Below, one piece after another: positions 5,742 to 6,155 of a stretch of DNA of 6,155 nucleotides. The position numbers and the translations under genes were made by a program. Within the stretch, counting starts at the first letter, position 1. Each line of letters begins with the position of its first letter. The notes under the pieces were generated by a model. It was not told where the DNA came from. It saw only the letters and a list, made by a program, of their open reading frames with translations, and made no database searches. Source of the stretch: Bacteroidota bacterium (GTDB lineage Bacteria; Bacteroidota; Bacteroidia; Bacteroidales; JAAYUG01). Location: assembly GCA_021812865.1 (NCBI GenBank), contig JAKAMP010000190.1, positions 1-6,155 on the forward strand. The letters are read 5' to 3'.

Positions 5742-5746
5742 CTTTG
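5739..5746 (+). promoter_or_regulatory. Candidate -7 element for the GH9-type gene
   Basis: TAGCTTTG is an exact match to TAnnTTTG, and its first three bases are the stop codon of the C_GCAxxG gene. Start of transcription would be near 5752, leaving a leader of about 58 bases that contains two copies of AATCTGAAA (5777-5785 and 5800-5808). The nearest upstream TTG (5725-5727) is only 11 bases away, too close for a normal -33 box. The match may be by chance. Confidence 0.3.
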
Positions 5747-5809
5747 AATCACCCTTGAAATAAAGCAACGCCTGATAATCTGAAACCTACCAACTAAAAA
5801 ATCTGAAAT

Positions 5810-6155
5810 ATGAAATCACCTCTGATCAAACCTCTGCTCCTTGCATTTATAGCCATTCTCATGCTGGGCATGGCAGCCTGTCATGCTGCAAAAGACAGGC
5901 AGAATCCTGAAGGAAAAACCGACATCCGCGTCAATCAGGTTGGATATTACCCATCGTCGGTCAAGAAAGCCATGGTGGTGAACGCCACCACCAAAACCTT
6001 TGAAGTGCTCGATACAACGGGTAAAAAGGTATTCAGTGGGAATCTGCTTGATGAAGGCTCCTGGGACCAATCAGGCGAAAAGGTTAAGGTGGCCGACTTT
6101 TCTGCCTTCAGCCGGGTTGGGACTTACTGCCTGTATGTGCCAGGGAAAGGCGAAT
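5810..6155 (+). CDS. Lipoprotein with CelD_N Ig-like domain, probable GH9 glycoside hydrolase (3' partial)
   Basis: The frame opens at ATG 5810 and has no stop before the window ends, giving 115 residues of what should be a much longer protein. Residues 1-23 are a hydrophobic signal peptide ending in LGMAA followed by C24, a plausible though not ideal lipobox, so the product is probably a lipoprotein. From residue 38 comes DIRVNQVGYYPSSVKKAMVV, then FEVLDTTGKKVFSG, DQSGEKVKVADFSAF and VGTYCLYVPG. This is the classic N-terminal Ig-like domain (CelD_N) that precedes the catalytic domain in family 9 endoglucanases and related enzymes. The catalytic domain is off the window, so the substrate (cellulose or other beta-glucan) cannot be judged. 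The short residues after C24 are not the strongly acidic export tag seen in many surface lipoproteins. Confidence 0.85.
   Translation, partial: MKSPLIKPLLLAFIAILMLGMAACHAAKDRQNPEGKTDIRVNQVGYYPSSVKKAMVVNATTKTFEVLDTTGKKVFSGNLLDEGSWDQSGEKVKVADFSAFSRVGTYCLYVPGKGE

Noticed and set aside
5232..5768. Long minus-strand frame opposite the C_GCAxxG gene
   Set aside because: It covers a gene with a complete family signature on the + strand and encodes nothing recognisable.
5777..5808. Two AATCTGAAA direct repeats before the GH9-type gene
   Set aside because: Nine-base, A-rich and only two copies; noted in the promoter entry but too weak to call an operator.

Overview
The window looks like a piece of a Bacteroidota chromosome, probably an environmental Bacteroidales-like lineage. 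The clues are a FISUMP surface protein, short Sec or lipoprotein signal peptides on almost every product, start codons without Shine-Dalgarno sequences, candidate TAnnTTTG-type -7 promoter elements, and a C_GCAxxG_C_C protein beside a GH9-type lipoprotein. All recognisable genes are on the + strand. I see no tRNA, rRNA, CRISPR array, insertion sequence or phage gene.

Layout. (1) Bases 1-1233 are the 3' end of a large secreted protein with fibronectin-III-like repeats and a C-terminal FISUMP domain; its true start lies upstream of the window. (2) Bases 1234-1665 are gene-free. They carry two copies of a dispersed GCCAAnn heptad repeat, then a strikingly G-poor leader with a candidate promoter. 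(3) Bases 1666-2082 encode a small TM2-domain protein with a signal peptide, followed by a long hairpin that is probably a terminator (2111-2157). (4) Bases 2177-5056 hold four tightly packed or overlapping genes: a secreted LolA-like protein, a YidD-domain protein with an unusual signal peptide, and two tandem paralogues joining a signal peptide, TPR-like helices and a C-terminal glycine-rich PGSGxLYxG membrane module. (5) A 235-base gap holds a third copy of the heptad repeat. (6) Bases 5292-5741 encode a C_GCAxxG_C_C family protein. (7) Bases 5810-6155 are the 5' end of a lipoprotein beginning with the Ig-like domain typical of GH9 cellulases; it runs off the window.

The most interesting part is the four-gene unit. 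YidD helps YidC/Sec insert membrane proteins. Here a YidD-like domain is translationally linked to a LolA-like periplasmic protein and to two export-targeted TPR proteins that end in membrane modules resembling DUF5683/TM2. My inference is a Bacteroidota-specific envelope-assembly module. No function can be proved from sequence alone. The flanking FISUMP and GH9 genes look independent of it.
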